Shown: piece by piece, positions 33,400-33,671 of the stretch
How positions within the stretch are numbered: position 1 is the first letter of the stretch
Layout: each line of letters begins with the position of its first letter
Source of the DNA: CAYMLL01 sp964390645
GTDB lineage: Bacteria > Planctomycetota > UBA8108
DNA: 33,671 nt
NCBI GenBank assembly: GCA_964390645.1
Contig: CAYMLL010000038.1
Coordinates: 1-33,671, forward strand
Reading direction: 5' to 3'
Notes under the pieces: generated by a model
Database searches by the model: none
Seen by the model: the letters and a program-made list of their open reading frames with translations, nothing else
What the model was told of the DNA's origin: nothing
Made by a program: the position numbers and the translations under genes

Positions 33400-33671
33400 G
33401 CCGCGCTTTCTCCTCTGGGCCGTCGCCTCGTTCGCCCTCTGCGTCGGCGCGTGGATCGTCCTCCGTGAGCACTACACGCAGACGATCATCGCGCAGGGCT
33501 GTCGTGCGATGGTGTGGTACGCGGAGAGCAAGGGGGTGTCCGGAATGAAGGCGGAGGAGATCATCCTCGTCGAGGACGGGAAGTACTTCCTGAACTCCGG
33601 CATCGACCGTAGCGATGGCACACCCGTCCGTCCGGAGCTGCGCGCGATTCACATCGTCAGCTGGACGAGCG
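33326..33671 (+). CDS. Probable exosortase H-associated membrane protein, N-terminal part (cut by right edge)
   Basis: A frame with protein-like composition overlaps the exosortase stop and runs off the right edge. From about 33380 it reads ISLPRPEPRFLLW, a membrane helix AVASFALCVGAWIVL, then a periplasmic-type segment with HYTQTIIAQGCRAMVWY and EIILVEDGKYFLNSG. No ATG lies at its natural beginning; the nearest start upstream is TTG 33326, which would add about 18 low-quality residues, so the true start is uncertain and may be non-canonical. A small membrane protein often follows XrtH, which is the main reason for the call. Confidence 0.6.
   Translation, partial: MSSSPSTGTPGRSASRVAISLPRPEPRFLLWAVASFALCVGAWIVLREHYTQTIIAQGCRAMVWYAESKGVSGMKAEEIILVEDGKYFLNSGIDRSDGTPVRPELRAIHIVSWTS

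Overview
The window is GC-rich, densely coded bacterial DNA. It carries two copies of the pairing typical of Planctomycetota and some Verrucomicrobiota: a cytochrome-associated DUF1549/DUF1553 protein beside a Tat-exported DUF1501 protein. With the very large modular secreted protein, the TIM-barrel isomerase and the exosortase H-like gene, this suggests a member of, or close to, the Planctomycetota, possibly uncultivated. No rRNA, tRNA, CRISPR array or insertion sequence was seen.

Layout. (1) 1-4503, minus: the 5' 1501 codons of a giant secreted multidomain protein that runs off the left edge. (2) 4753-10491, plus: four overlapping genes encoding a MoxR AAA ATPase, an unassigned 308-aa protein, a degenerate von Willebrand A (vWA)-like protein and a 974-aa protein with a TPR-like solenoid and a C-terminal beta-propeller. 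I read this as a MoxR-vWA-beta-propeller (bpX-type) ternary system, a predicted NTP-dependent conflict/regulatory system with little experimental characterisation. (3) 16407-10707, minus: PSCyt1/DUF1549/DUF1553 protein, DUF1501 protein, HemL-like class III aminotransferase. (4) 16600-20872, plus, divergent from (3): TIM-barrel sugar-phosphate isomerase-like protein, DUF1549/DUF1553 protein, DUF1501 protein. (5) 28205-20904, minus: TetR regulator, outer-membrane factor, membrane fusion protein and RND pump, coupled by 4-nt overlaps, followed by an Hsp33-like chaperone. Two 20-bp operator-like repeats flank an AT-rich block upstream of tetR. (6) 28526-32695: a BNR/Asp-box sialidase-like protein, an L-fucose isomerase-like protein (minus) and a divergent rhamnulokinase, suggesting breakdown of deoxysugar-containing glycans. 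(7) 32866-33671: an exosortase H-like protease and the start of a membrane-anchored partner, cut by the right edge.

Genes within each cluster overlap or lie within a few bases, so each is probably one transcript. Regions 3, 4 and 6 fit an extracellular polysaccharide-degrading lifestyle. Region 2 is the best candidate for a poorly described system.
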